In this document: in pieces, positions 8,819 through 18,262 of the stretch
Layout of the letters: each line of letters opens with the position of its first letter
Position numbering within the stretch: position 1 is the stretch's first letter
NCBI RefSeq assembly: GCF_014222285.1
Contig: NZ_JACKZS010000024.1
Span: 1 to 58,261, forward strand
Length of the DNA stretch: 58,261 nucleotides
Source of the DNA: Nostoc sp. UCD121
GTDB lineage: Bacteria > Cyanobacteriota > Cyanobacteriia > Cyanobacteriales > Nostocaceae
Direction: 5' to 3'
Program-made: the position numbers and the translations under genes
Notes under the pieces: model-generated
Seen by the model: only the letters and a program-made list of their open reading frames with translations
What the model was told of the DNA's origin: nothing
Database searches by the model: none

Positions 8819-9769
8819 ATGCCAGACAAAATCATTGAGCGCATTCTCGCTGCTGCCAATACTCCAGACCTTCTTGATATCTTGACGAATCGGTTGAGCT
8901 TGTCAGACTTACAATCTCTTCTACTTGAAGTTTATCGCCAACGCGCAGCTTCCCTCACGCCTAGCGACATCTTAAAGCAGTATGAAAACAATCGCTTTGT
9001 AGTGCCGTCGCAAGTGAATCCTGAACAACAACTTGAATTCGATCGCCTTGCTTATTCCGTTCTTCCACCAGGGTTTGAGGCGCTAGAACTTTCGCCCGTT
9101 TCTCCACTGGGGACAAACTCTGCCGTAGCAACAGTTAACCAAAACAAGGTACTGTCCACCGTTCGTAATACTGAAGTGACTGCGGACGTAACAAACGTTT
9201 TGGCGTTAGAGTGTGCAAAGCGCAAACGGGCTGCCAAACATACACGCGACCATGAAATCATAAAATTGTGTGCCAGTCATCATGTGTTACGCACCCAGCA
9301 AGTAAAGGGGCCAAATTTATTCCAGCATTTTCGTTTGCTGGGTCTTTGTACGGCTGGACGTGATACAGGTTCTTATCGTTTTGAAATTGATGCCCTTATA
9401 GAACATTTGGAATTCTATTTCCAGCTATTTGAAGCAGCTAACCATAGTGGCTTTGCGATTGCAGATGTGCGTGTCTCGTTAACCGCGTTTGATAAAATTC
9501 GCTACAGTGCGCTTCAAACCTCCGTACTTGAAAAACTAGCCACCCAATATCCACAAATTACCTTCGCATTCGATCAGGAGCGTGAAACTGGTCGTGGTTA
9601 TTATGATAGTGCTGGATTCCATATCTATGGTCGTGACTCATCAGGAACAGAATATTTCCTTGTAGATGGTGGATTTACCAATTGGACTCAACAATTACTG
9701 AATAACAAAAAAGAACGATTGCTCATTAGTGGGATTGGAAGTGAAAGGTTTGTCCTCTGCTTTAAATAA
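8819..9769 (+). CDS. Stand-alone class II aminoacyl-tRNA-synthetase-like (HisRS-like) protein
   Basis: A 316-residue protein that I cannot place in a named family but which shows class II synthetase signatures. Residues 171-189 (FRLLGLCTAGRD, then SYRFE) resemble motif 2, residues about 256-286 (ETGRGYYDSAGFHIYG, then VDGGFTNW) resemble the HisRS RGLDYYTG block, and GIGSER at 305-310 resembles motif 3. The length stops right after motif 3, so there is no anticodon-binding domain. Such cores occur as HisZ, as amino-acid ligases for carrier proteins or as free paralogues. The N-terminal 90 residues are helical and leucine-rich. It stands alone between a peroxiredoxin gene and a convergent kinase gene. 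It starts at ATG 8819. Confidence 0.5.
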   Translation: MPDKIIERILAAANTPDLLDILTNRLSLSDLQSLLLEVYRQRAASLTPSDILKQYENNRFVVPSQVNPEQQLEFDRLAYSVLPPGFEALELSPVSPLGTNSAVATVNQNKVLSTVRNTEVTADVTNVLALECAKRKRAAKHTRDHEIIKLCASHHVLRTQQVKGPNLFQHFRLLGLCTAGRDTGSYRFEIDALIEHLEFYFQLFEAANHSGFAIADVRVSLTAFDKIRYSALQTSVLEKLATQYPQITFAFDQERETGRGYYDSAGFHIYGRDSSGTEYFLVDGGFTNWTQQLLNNKKERLLISGIGSERFVLCFK

Positions 9770-9823
9770 CAAGTTCAGATGCAGGGTTTATTTTGAATAT
9801 GAGTAAAGTTTGGTAAGAAAATT

Positions 9824-11212
9824 TTATTTAAATTTAGGCTGGCGACGATACAGCAATTTAAATTGGGAAATTGGTGTCACATCTAAGGGTAATTGAATAG
9901 TAAAAGTGCTACCTTTACCTAATTGGCTCTGCACATTTAAACTACCTTGGTGTGACTGAATAATTGCCTGAGCGATCGCTAATCCTAATCCAGAACCGCC
10001 AGTTTTACGAGAGCGATCGCTATTCACTCGGTAAAAGCGATCAAAAATCCGAGTCAATTCCTGGTGTGGAATACCAATACCTGTATCTTGAACCTGAATC
10101 ACAGCATAATTTTCACTGCGATCTAAGACAACAGTTACCTTTCCAGATTGTGGCGTGTATTGAATTGCATTGATAATTAAATTAGAAACCAGACGATAGA
10201 GTTGGTCAGAATCACCTACGATATTTAGAGGTTGCTCAACTCTGATTGCAGATATTAGTGTAACTTGAGCAGAAAAGGCGATCGCTGCAAATTCCTCTAT
10301 TAAGTCATTGACAATATCATTTAAGCAACATTCATGTCGTAATGGCAGAGGTTGCCGATCTAGGCGAGCCAAGAGGAGCAAATCAAGAACTAAAGAAGTA
10401 AGTCGATGATTCTGACGGTTTATAGTTTGTAGAATGTCCCGCGCTTCGATTTCATCTAATTTCGGCATCAACAAGGCTGATTCCACCGTTGCTTGTGTTG
10501 CAGCTAAAGGTGTTCGCAATTCATGTGCTACATCTGCTGTAAATTGTTGGATTTGTCTATAGGATTGATAAATAGGTTGCATTGCTAATCCTGCTAACCA
10601 CCAGCTAGCAACACTAACTACAACCATCGTTGTAGGCAATCCCACAGCTAAAATTAATTTCACAGCATCCAGATAACTATTGAAATCTTCCAGACTTCGC
10701 CCCACTTGGATGTATCCCCAATCACGATTATCCTGAGTGTGGAGTACAAAAGAAATTTGGTAATATGGGTTGCCTTTGCTGTCTTTGAGATTTTGCCAAA
10801 GCTCCTTGTTAAAGGCTAGAGAAAGTCCCTCTGGATGAGAACCTGCGATCGCAATCAAGTGTTCTGAATTATCAAAAAAACGTACATAGTAGTAGCCTTG
10901 ATGGATGGCGCTGAGAATATGCCTTTCAGAACTCGACTGCTGTTGAATGCAACTTTCCCCAATTACACAAATATTTGGTAAAAGCTGCTTTACGACTGGT
11001 TCAATGCGTCCGGGTTGCTTTAGTTTCAGTTCGATACTGTCATGTATCGTTCCCGCGACAGATTCCAGTTCTCGGTCTAATGTTACCCAATGGGCATGGG
11101 ACACGGCTGTGTATACGCCGAATCCGCATAGGCTTAAAATCACAGCCATCACAAGCGCATACCACAGAGCCAAACGCACCCGCGTTAAGTTAAAAAGTTT
11201 ATTTTGATTCAT
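9824..11212 (-). CDS. rppB: Sensor histidine kinase, RppB/CopS-type
   Basis: A 462-residue membrane kinase. TM1 is about residues 15-37 and TM2 about 184-208, with a 150-residue extracytoplasmic sensor region between them holding two cysteines (C82, C88). The cytoplasmic part has the H box FTADVAHELRTPLAATQ with phospho-His 230, then the N box (NLIINAIQYTP), G1 (DTGIGIP) and G2 (GGSGLGLAIA). It is the last gene of a metal-efflux region on this strand and is separated from its probable partner regulator at 12083 by an unrelated SH3 gene. The regulator and sensor resemble the cyanobacterial RppA/RppB (NrsR/NrsS) and CopR/CopS pairs, which respond to nickel, redox or copper. I use rppB with reserve because metal specificity cannot be read from the sequence. 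Confidence 0.75.
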   Translation of the reverse strand: MNQNKLFNLTRVRLALWYALVMAVILSLCGFGVYTAVSHAHWVTLDRELESVAGTIHDSIELKLKQPGRIEPVVKQLLPNICVIGESCIQQQSSSERHILSAIHQGYYYVRFFDNSEHLIAIAGSHPEGLSLAFNKELWQNLKDSKGNPYYQISFVLHTQDNRDWGYIQVGRSLEDFNSYLDAVKLILAVGLPTTMVVVSVASWWLAGLAMQPIYQSYRQIQQFTADVAHELRTPLAATQATVESALLMPKLDEIEARDILQTINRQNHRLTSLVLDLLLLARLDRQPLPLRHECCLNDIVNDLIEEFAAIAFSAQVTLISAIRVEQPLNIVGDSDQLYRLVSNLIINAIQYTPQSGKVTVVLDRSENYAVIQVQDTGIGIPHQELTRIFDRFYRVNSDRSRKTGGSGLGLAIAQAIIQSHQGSLNVQSQLGKGSTFTIQLPLDVTPISQFKLLYRRQPKFK

Positions 11213-11381
11213 AATCCACGTAGTTAGTAGCCATGCAACTTGAGCTTGACAAGGAAAACAGTTAGATGGAATTTATAAATCCTAAAAATGGTCGAGTCAG
11301 GCTCTTGCTGCGCGGTCGAAGGCGCGACCCTAGCGGATGGATAAACTCATACTGGGTCGAGATATTAATCGAAATAGCCTA

Positions 11382-11999
11382 CTAACTACAATAAGCTAGA
11401 CTGCTTAATCTAGGAGTATTTACTAAGTCAGTATTGGCTATCCAACCATTACCGGATAACTCTCCAGGGAAACTTCTGGAAAGGTCGATTTCTACCCAAA
11501 TGTAATTTTCAGATTGGTGTGACTTAACTACATTACCTGTAACCAAGTTCACAAACACGATTGCGTTTGGATAAAGTGTTGTAATATAATCTCCTTTTAG
11601 ACTTGGTTGGCGACGTAGAGTTTCAGTTTGCACAATTTGCCGACATACACTGCCAATAGTAGGTTTACTCAACAGGTTTTGAGTGTTGTTATTTGTCTGA
11701 CAAAATTTCAGCACAGCAGTTTGAATAAACCCTGAACTCGGAGATTTAATTCTGACAAATCTATCTCCACTAACTGGTATATATGCTAAAGTAATCCTTG
11801 TTTGTGCCGACAATATTCTGATAGCATTGGATGATGTTGAAGGTTCTTTAAAAATTGGAGTATCTACTTTAGTTGCACGACAACTCGACTGTGAAGAATT
11901 GGAGGGAATCTGGGTGATTTGAGCAAATACAGGTACACTCAGAGCGAACGTAGCAATCTTTACTAAAGTAAAAATAGACAATAACTTCTGAAATTCCAC
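11382..11999 (-). CDS. Secreted bacterial SH3-domain protein
   Basis: A 205-residue protein with a signal peptide (about residues 1-26, ending VPVFA-Q). Two repeats with SH3b character follow: one around residues 42-98 (TPIFKEPSTSSNAIRIL...RFVRIKS...GFIQTAVL) and one around 118-198 (ETLRRQPSLKGDYITTLYPN...WVEI...GWIANTDLV). SH3b domains usually bind peptidoglycan or periplasmic partners. The start is GTG at 11999, six bases after AGGAA. It sits between the response regulator and the sensor kinase genes on the same strand, an unusual interruption of a two-component pair, so it may modulate the sensor or may be an insertion with no functional link. Confidence 0.65.
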   Translation of the reverse strand: MEFQKLLSIFTLVKIATFALSVPVFAQITQIPSNSSQSSCRATKVDTPIFKEPSTSSNAIRILSAQTRITLAYIPVSGDRFVRIKSPSSGFIQTAVLKFCQTNNNTQNLLSKPTIGSVCRQIVQTETLRRQPSLKGDYITTLYPNAIVFVNLVTGNVVKSHQSENYIWVEIDLSRSFPGELSGNGWIANTDLVNTPRLSSLAYCS

Positions 12000-12082
12000 G
12001 TTTTTTCCTCAATATCACTTACGTGAAGACTGTACATTATATTTGGTAGCCAGAATTGTTATTGTCTCATTGGTTTTTTTAC

Positions 12083-12805
12083 CTAAAAATTGCTGTAAGA
12101 ATGGGGATTTTCATTGGTGAGATTGAGACGATATCCCACACCATGCATAGTTTCAATAGGATTACCGCAGCCACTACTGGCTAATCTGCGGCGCAGCAAA
12201 CGTATTTGAGCCGCCACCACATTACTAACGGGTTCTGCACTCACCTCCCAAAGCTGATTGCGAATCTGTTCAGTTGTGACAATTTGGTGCGGATGCTTCA
12301 TAAAATACTCTAGTAGCTGGAATTCTTTATTAGTTAAAGGAATTACCTGTTTATGCCCTTGATGGTTCTGGCTGACAACCATACTGTTGCTGTAATAAAG
12401 AGTCAGGTTGCCAACAGTTAATTCTTTGGATTGAAATTGGGGCGATCGCCTCTGCAAAGCACGCAACCGCGCTAACAATTCCGCCATACCAAAGGGCTTC
12501 ACTAAATAATCATCAGCACCTGCATCCAACCCAGCAACTTTATCTTCCATCCGATCTTTGGCTGTCAGCATCAATACTGGCAAAGGATTACGTCGTGTTC
12601 GTAGCCGACTACACAGTTCTAACCCAGACAATCCTGGCAACATCCAATCGATAATAGCCAAAGTGTACTGCGTCCACTGGTTTTCTAGATAATCCCATGC
12701 TTCATTACCATCTAAAACCCAGTCAACTACATACTTTTCCAGATTCAAGGTGCGCTTGATTGCCGAACCCAAATCTGGCTCATCTTCGACTAGCAACACT
12801 CTCAT
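12083..12805 (-). CDS. rppA: OmpR-family response regulator, RppA/CopR-type
   Basis: A 240-residue DNA-binding regulator. The receiver domain (1-115) has the acidic pocket EDE (7-9), phospho-acceptor D53 in IIDWMLPG, and K103 in LVKPFG. The winged-helix domain (about 140-235) ends with the recognition region VVAAQIRLLRRRL and GVGYRLN. ATG 12805 is the natural start because it begins at the receiver domain; one base separates it from the stop of the upstream lipoprotein gene, so the two are translationally linked. It is downstream of a DUF305/adaptor/RND set and most likely regulates it. The direct-repeat boxes at 18157 and 19019 are candidate targets. Confidence 0.82.
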   Translation of the reverse strand: MRVLLVEDEPDLGSAIKRTLNLEKYVVDWVLDGNEAWDYLENQWTQYTLAIIDWMLPGLSGLELCSRLRTRRNPLPVLMLTAKDRMEDKVAGLDAGADDYLVKPFGMAELLARLRALQRRSPQFQSKELTVGNLTLYYSNSMVVSQNHQGHKQVIPLTNKEFQLLEYFMKHPHQIVTTEQIRNQLWEVSAEPVSNVVAAQIRLLRRRLASSGCGNPIETMHGVGYRLNLTNENPHSYSNF

Positions 12806-12806
12806 A

Positions 12807-13283
12807 TTATTTATTAAAACTAAAACGACCATCTACTTTTTTGCCATCAATATCTACAAGCATCTTTACTTGATATTGACCAGAAGATTTTTCTGGTAGC
12901 AAAACAGTGTAGTGTTTATCTTCTCGATCATAAGCAAGGTTTAAAGTTTTCTGCCTTCCATCAGGTGTCTGAACTTGAGCCTTTACTTTGGCATTAGATA
13001 TTGCTTCGTGATTGTCTCCTTTTTGTAAGTAGAAATCTATATGAGTTCCATTAGCTTCTTTCTCAGCTACAAACTCTAAATGATAGGCTCCTGTTTCCAC
13101 AACCTGACCTCCTTTAGATTCACCATGCTGGCTAGATGTTTTGCCAGCAGGCGAAGCTGGAGTTGAGGTAGAAATAGCTGGACTTTTCTCGATAGTAGCT
13201 ACTTGATTACTGTTACTACAAGCTCCCAAAAAAAGTAGCCCTACACTTCCTATAAGAATCAAGCTTGATTTTACTGAAATCAT
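12807..13283 (-). CDS. Lipoprotein with YtkA/FixH-like Ig-fold domain
   Basis: A 158-residue exported lipoprotein. The signal sequence ends in a lipobox, FLGAC, so it should be anchored at the outer face of a membrane. After a Ser/Thr/Pro linker, residues about 65-155 (YHLEFVAEKEANGTHIDFYL...KVKAQVQTPDGRQKTLNL...YQVKMLVDIDGKKVDGRFSF) look like the YtkA/FixH beta-sandwich often found beside copper and heavy-metal transporters. I choose ATG 13283 because GGAG lies eight bases before it; ATG 13299-13301 would add six residues. It lies 45 bp after the RND pump gene and one base before rppA, so it belongs to this efflux operon. Confidence 0.7.
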   Translation of the reverse strand: MISVKSSLILIGSVGLLFLGACSNSNQVATIEKSPAISTSTPASPAGKTSSQHGESKGGQVVETGAYHLEFVAEKEANGTHIDFYLQKGDNHEAISNAKVKAQVQTPDGRQKTLNLAYDREDKHYTVLLPEKSSGQYQVKMLVDIDGKKVDGRFSFNK

Positions 13284-13328
13284 TGATTTACTCCGGATCA
13301 TAAATAATAAACAAATATAAAATTCAAA

Positions 13329-16300
13329 TTATAATACTGGATTTTTGGCTACATCAATCTTTTGTAAAAAAATAGTATTTTTAGGAGCCAAAAACTTCCT
13401 AAACTGAGCATACAGAGCAGGAATAACTAACAGTGTTAATGCTGTCGAGGTAAACAAGCCACCTAATACTACTATCGAAAGGGGTTGCAAAATTTCTTTA
13501 CCAGGGCCACTCTCAACTACTAATGGTGCTAATCCTAAAGCAGAGGTAAAAGCTGTCATTAAAATGGCGTTAAGCCGTTCCATTGAACCTTGAATAAGCA
13601 CTTCTTTAAGAGGCATCCCTTCTGCAAATTTGGTATTGTAATTATCTACTAGTAACAAACCATTACGGGTGGCAACACCAAATAGAGTGACAAAGCCAAC
13701 TAAAGAAGCAATAGAAATAATGCCGTCTGTTAAAGCTACCGAAAATACTCCTCCCACTAACGCCAAAGGTAAGTTAATCATAATCATGATGGTAGAAGGG
13801 ATGGATTTGACTGAAAGATACATAATTACTGTAATGACAACAAAGGCGATCGCACCGGAAATGAAGATATTCTGAGTGGCTCGTTCTTGCGCCTCAAATT
13901 GCCCTGCATATTGAATATAGTAACCAGAGGGAGGATGCACTTGTTGATTAACTTTGTCTCGAATTTCATTTACGATAGAGCGCAAATCTCTACCGCTAGC
14001 GTTAGCGGAAACAACAATCAAGCGGGAAACATTTTCCCGGTTAATCGTATTTGGTCCTGTGCCATTGTTAATTATGGCAACTTGTGATAAAGGAATCTTT
14101 TGACCGCCAGGAGTATCAACTAATAAATTGCCAATGGTATCCAGACTTTGACGTGCATCTGGTTTTAACCACACAACTAAGTCAAAAGTTTGTTGTTTTT
14201 CTAAGACTTGGGAAACGACTTTTCCATTGAGGGCAGTTTCAATAATTTCGGAAAGTTTTCCTACCGTTAAACCATATCGAGAAGCAGCTTGGCGATTGAA
14301 CTTAATTTGTATTTGTTCCACTGGTACTTGAGGCTCAAGTTGTAAATCAACAATTCCATTAACGGTTTTCATCACCTCATTTACCTTGCTCCCAATGATG
14401 CGAAGTTGTTCTAATTCTGAACCGAAAATTTTAATAGCGATCGCACTTCTCACACCAGACAAAACCTCATCCATCCGATGAGAGATAAAACCTCCAATAT
14501 TTGGCGCTACTCCTGGTAATTTAGCAAACTCTTCCCGCAGCTTTTTAATACTCGCTTCCCTATCTTCCATCGCCGCTTTGCTCAACTCAATATCCAAATG
14601 CCCCAAATTCACCCCTGCTGCATCTGCATCACCAGGCGCACGTCCAGAACGCAACTGCACGTAAGGAAATCTAGAGTCTCCCTTCAGCGCATCTTGAAGT
14701 GCTTCTCCAGCTACATTAGTAGCTTCCAAAGATACACCAGGATAGAGAGTAAGGGTATTCACCAAAGTTTGCTCTTGAAATTCTGGTAAAAACACTCTTC
14801 CAAAGGAAGGAGCAATCACAGCAGATGCTACTAAACTGGCCGCAGCTAGAGTTAAAATAATTCCAGAATGCCGTAGAGAAAATGTTAATAGGGGATGATA
14901 AAGCTTCTTAAAAAATCTTGCTATCCAAGGCTCGGTTTCTGGCAAGTTACCGTAAGGTAATAAGATTGCACATAATGCCGGAGTCACCGTTAATGCTGTA
15001 ATACTAGAAGCGATAACTGCCGCCATATAGCCTAATCCCATTGGGATAAAAATACTACCTTCTACACCAGCCAAAGCAAAAACTGGAGAGAAGACAACTA
15101 TTGTAATTATGGTGGCTCCAAAAACTGAATCGCGTACTTCTTGACAACCGTCAAATACTACATCTAAAACTGGACGCGGGTTGGGTGAATATTTGTTTTC
15201 TCGGAGGTTACGATAGACGTTTTCAGCATCCACAATTGCATCATCAACTGCGGAACCAATTGCTACTGCTAACCCTCCCAAAGTCATAGTATTTAAACCT
15301 TGTCCTAGCAAATTTAGTAATAGTACTCCTATTAGTAAGGATAATGGTAGAGCCGTTAGACAAATAGCTAAGTTACGCCAATTCATCAAAAATGGAATCA
15401 AGATAAGTGCAACAATAATACTGCCTTCAATTAAAGCTTCTCTAACATTGGCAATGGAAGAATCAATATAGTTTTCTTGGCGGAAGGTCGGAGTTATATT
15501 AATATCTTTGGGTAAAGCAGCTTTTATTTCCGACATCGCCTCTTCTATGGCACGGGTAATAGTAGGCGTATCGGCTTGAGGCTGTTTATTAATCATCACA
15601 ATAATTGCCTTTTGACCGTTAAAACTGCCATCACCGCGTTTGATAGCTGCACCAATTTGGACATCAGCTAAATCGGATATTTTTACAGGTGTACCGTTGC
15701 GGGCAGTAATTACTGACTGCTGTAATTCTTCAATAGATTCAATCCGTCCAATACCTCGAATTAATTTTTCGCGATCGCGGGTAATTAAATAGCCACCAGG
15801 TGCATTAACATTGGCAGCAGATACAGCTTCCTGCACATCTGCTAAAGTGACATTAAATGCTTGTAACTTCTCTGGGTCAATTAATACTTGATATTGGCGA
15901 GTATCGCCGCCATACGCTATAACCTGACTAACACCTGGAACAGCCAAAAGGCGATTTGTTACTTGCCAATCGACAATGCGTCGCACTTCCATCAAAGGAG
16001 TATTTTCAGAAGTGAAGGCGTATTGCAGTACAGTACCGATGGGGGAAGTGGTGGGGGAAATTTGTGGCGTTTCCACTCCTTCAGGAAGCTTACCAGAACT
16101 CTGCTGCAATCGCTCTGTTACCAATTGGCGAGCTTGATAAATATCGCTTCCCCAGTTAAAAATTACTTTGACAACGGAAAGTCCCGATGCGCTAGAAGAA
16201 CGTACTGCTGTAATTCCTGGAGTACCGTTAATGGCACTTTCAATTGGTAAAGTTACCAGAGATTCAACTTCTTCTGGTGCTAGCCCTGGTGCTTCAGTTT

Positions 16301-16448
16301 GAATTTCAACTTGGGGTGGTGCAAAGCTGGGGAAAACATCTAACGGCATTTGGATAATTGTCCGAAATATCCAAAGCGTTATGACAATTGTACCTAGGAT
16401 AACTAACCAACGGCGGGCGATCGCCCATTTAATAATCGCACTCAGCAT
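13329..16448 (-). CDS. RND efflux pump, heavy-metal (HME/CusA-CzcA) family
   Basis: A 1039-residue inner-membrane proton-driven pump exporting metal ions through a periplasmic adaptor and an outer-membrane channel. Duplicated RND architecture is clear: TM1 after WAIARRWLVILGTIV, the porter-domain signature VESLVTLPIESAINGTPGI, the TM4 relay region with VAIGSAVDDAIVDAENVYRNL, and a second six-helix block beginning near residue 855. These are HME features, and the nearest named types are CusA, CzcA and the cyanobacterial NrsA/CopA pumps. I start at ATG 16448: the frame extends to 16517, but the extra 23 codons are heptamer repeat (16451-16485), not protein. The adaptor gene is immediately upstream. 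No outer-membrane TolC-like gene lies in the window. Confidence 0.9.
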   Translation of the reverse strand: MLSAIIKWAIARRWLVILGTIVITLWIFRTIIQMPLDVFPSFAPPQVEIQTEAPGLAPEEVESLVTLPIESAINGTPGITAVRSSSASGLSVVKVIFNWGSDIYQARQLVTERLQQSSGKLPEGVETPQISPTTSPIGTVLQYAFTSENTPLMEVRRIVDWQVTNRLLAVPGVSQVIAYGGDTRQYQVLIDPEKLQAFNVTLADVQEAVSAANVNAPGGYLITRDREKLIRGIGRIESIEELQQSVITARNGTPVKISDLADVQIGAAIKRGDGSFNGQKAIIVMINKQPQADTPTITRAIEEAMSEIKAALPKDINITPTFRQENYIDSSIANVREALIEGSIIVALILIPFLMNWRNLAICLTALPLSLLIGVLLLNLLGQGLNTMTLGGLAVAIGSAVDDAIVDAENVYRNLRENKYSPNPRPVLDVVFDGCQEVRDSVFGATIITIVVFSPVFALAGVEGSIFIPMGLGYMAAVIASSITALTVTPALCAILLPYGNLPETEPWIARFFKKLYHPLLTFSLRHSGIILTLAAASLVASAVIAPSFGRVFLPEFQEQTLVNTLTLYPGVSLEATNVAGEALQDALKGDSRFPYVQLRSGRAPGDADAAGVNLGHLDIELSKAAMEDREASIKKLREEFAKLPGVAPNIGGFISHRMDEVLSGVRSAIAIKIFGSELEQLRIIGSKVNEVMKTVNGIVDLQLEPQVPVEQIQIKFNRQAASRYGLTVGKLSEIIETALNGKVVSQVLEKQQTFDLVVWLKPDARQSLDTIGNLLVDTPGGQKIPLSQVAIINNGTGPNTINRENVSRLIVVSANASGRDLRSIVNEIRDKVNQQVHPPSGYYIQYAGQFEAQERATQNIFISGAIAFVVITVIMYLSVKSIPSTIMIMINLPLALVGGVFSVALTDGIISIASLVGFVTLFGVATRNGLLLVDNYNTKFAEGMPLKEVLIQGSMERLNAILMTAFTSALGLAPLVVESGPGKEILQPLSIVVLGGLFTSTALTLLVIPALYAQFRKFLAPKNTIFLQKIDVAKNPVL

Positions 16449-16450
16449 TA

Positions 16451-16485
16451 TTTGTAGTTCGTAATTCGTAATTCGTAATTCGTAA
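16451..16485. repeat. 7-bp short tandem repeat (TTCGTAA), about five units
   Basis: One imperfect (TTTGTAG) and four exact TTCGTAA heptamers directly upstream of the RND pump start codon. They lie in the 65-bp gap between the adaptor stop and the pump ATG and keep a spurious in-frame extension of the pump open, so automatic start calling could be misled. Confidence 0.92.
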
Positions 16486-16513
16486 TTAAGATGGTGTAAG
16501 GGTTTTAGACATT

Positions 16514-18079
16514 TCAAATGGGTGGTTTATTTACGTTGTGCTGTGCTGGTTGAAGTTGGTTGGTGCGACGATTAGACCAAAAAGCACCTGCAATGAAAGC
16601 GATCGGGGTTAATGCGGCTCCTGCTCCCAGTAGCCACAGTGGTGCTGGCTCTTTTGTAGCCTGTATAGGAGTTTCTGGGTGTTCATCTACTTTTGGCTTA
16701 GTATCGCCACGCAAAGACTGAGCATAAAGCTGAGGCGATCGCACTGTCACGATCAAATCGTCCTCGAATAAGCCAGTTTTGACCTCAACCATATCCCCAG
16801 AGGTTCGACCTAAAGTAACTTCAACAGGCTGATAGGCATTGCCATTTTGTACATAAACCTGTTTTTTCCCATTGGCTTCAACTACAGCCGCGCTGTTAAT
16901 TGCTAATATGCCTAATGATGTTTGGTTTGTAACAACTTCTAATTCCGCAAACATTCCTGGTTTTAGCACTCCACCAGAATTCTCTAGTTCAGCTTGCACT
17001 GGTACGACTCGCGTTTCCCCTTCCACCACAGAACCAATGCGGGTAATTCGTCCGATAAAGGTACGGTTGGGTATAGAAGCAACTTTGACCCTTACCTGTT
17101 GACCGCTTTTTACCTGATTCAAATCTTTTTCATAAATATTCGCGGTGGCAAAAACGCGACTGTCATTGATAATTGTCATCAACTTCCCACCCGCATCCTC
17201 AAACGATTGACCAAGGGTAACTTCCCGATCGGCAACTTTGCCGGAAATTGGAGATGTCACGGTAACAAGTCCTTGAGCATTAGCGCGGGTTCCCAATTGA
17301 GAAAGCCGAGTTTGATAAATACTATTACTTAGTTGGATACGAGACTTTGCTACCTGAACGGCTGAATCAGCGCGTTTTAGCTGATTTTCTGCCTCGATAA
17401 CATCACGACGACTAGCAGCTTTCGCAAGTTCGGCTTTGGCTTGAGCTAACTGAGTTTCGGATTCAAGAGCGTTACGACGTGGTAAAGCGCCAGCATTAAC
17501 TAACCGTTGATCTTGGTTAAACTTCTCTTGAGCAAAAGCCACTTGGCTCTGTGCTTGAGCGATTTCAGCTGCGGCTATTTGTTGATAGCGATCGCGGTTT
17601 TGTTGAGCTAGCCTTAAATCAGCCTGCGCTTGCTGTAAATCAGCCTGACCTTGAGCAAGTTTTTCCTGGGAATTAACCCGCATTTCCACCAGTTCAGGAC
17701 TGGATATAATGGCAACTGGTTGACCTTTTTTCACCATGACACCAGGTTCCACTAATAACTCAACCACTTTCGCTTGAGAAATTGGCGTATTTACTTCCAC
17801 TTTTTGGCTGGGTAGAGTTTCAATCTGTCCGGTAGTTTTAATACCAACAGCTAGCTGCTGGCGTTTGACAGGTTCAACTTTAATTCCTAGCCGTTTGGCT
17901 GTTTGGGCATCAACTTGAATAGAGCCACTAGCACCACTTGCTTTACTTCCTCCTTGAAATTCATTTCCGTGTCCAGTGTGAGCTAAAACAACTGCGGGAC
18001 TAGCAAGTAAAAAAATATTGAAAAGTGTCCCAGAAACACAGCGAATAACTGTAAGTGCTTGGGAATAGGATTTAGGCAT
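16514..18079 (-). CDS. RND efflux periplasmic adaptor subunit (CusB/CzcB-type)
   Basis: A 521-residue adaptor that couples the RND pump to an outer-membrane channel. A signal-anchor (about 10-33, ending VVLAHTGHG) is followed by a His-containing start of the mature protein, a lipoyl half-motif (EVNTPISQAKVVELLVEPGVMVKKGQPV), a long alpha-hairpin (about 115-250) rich in Ala and Gln, the second lipoyl half (VTSPISGKVADREVTLGQ) and beta-barrel domains. An extra C-terminal TM helix (about 484-500, LLGAGAALTPIAFIAGAFW) is unusual for adaptors. ATG 18079 is preferred to the TTG at 18088. A TTTCAT direct-repeat box lies about 80 bp upstream. Confidence 0.88.
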   Translation of the reverse strand: MPKSYSQALTVIRCVSGTLFNIFLLASPAVVLAHTGHGNEFQGGSKASGASGSIQVDAQTAKRLGIKVEPVKRQQLAVGIKTTGQIETLPSQKVEVNTPISQAKVVELLVEPGVMVKKGQPVAIISSPELVEMRVNSQEKLAQGQADLQQAQADLRLAQQNRDRYQQIAAAEIAQAQSQVAFAQEKFNQDQRLVNAGALPRRNALESETQLAQAKAELAKAASRRDVIEAENQLKRADSAVQVAKSRIQLSNSIYQTRLSQLGTRANAQGLVTVTSPISGKVADREVTLGQSFEDAGGKLMTIINDSRVFATANIYEKDLNQVKSGQQVRVKVASIPNRTFIGRITRIGSVVEGETRVVPVQAELENSGGVLKPGMFAELEVVTNQTSLGILAINSAAVVEANGKKQVYVQNGNAYQPVEVTLGRTSGDMVEVKTGLFEDDLIVTVRSPQLYAQSLRGDTKPKVDEHPETPIQATKEPAPLWLLGAGAALTPIAFIAGAFWSNRRTNQLQPAQHNVNKPPI

Positions 18080-18156
18080 CGCTATCAAAAGTCTTTGGAT
18101 ACAGAGGCAGAGGAAATATAGTGGTTCCGTCTCACTACCCAGTCTTCCATTGGGAA

Positions 18157-18173
18157 ATGAAATTAGGATGAAA
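18157..18173 (-). promoter_or_regulatory. OmpR-type direct-repeat box TTTCAT-N5-TTTCAT (adaptor promoter)
   Basis: On the minus strand the sequence reads TTTCAT, five bases, TTTCAT, giving the 11-bp period typical of OmpR/PhoB-family sites. It lies about 78-95 bp before the adaptor ATG. The same 21-bp context recurs before the DUF305 gene at 19019-19035, and identity falls off on both sides, which argues for a functional site and not a recent duplication. Confidence 0.65.
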
Positions 18174-18262
18174 TTTTGCTGCGTAGGCGTAGCCCATCGT
18201 AGACAGCGCTCCTGGAATAACCAAACACCTACCCCGAATTACGTTAGCGAGTCATCAAGCAT

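Noticed and set aside
16449..16517. N-terminal extension of the RND pump
   Set aside because: Encoded by TTCGTAA repeats and ahead of the usual first residues of the family.
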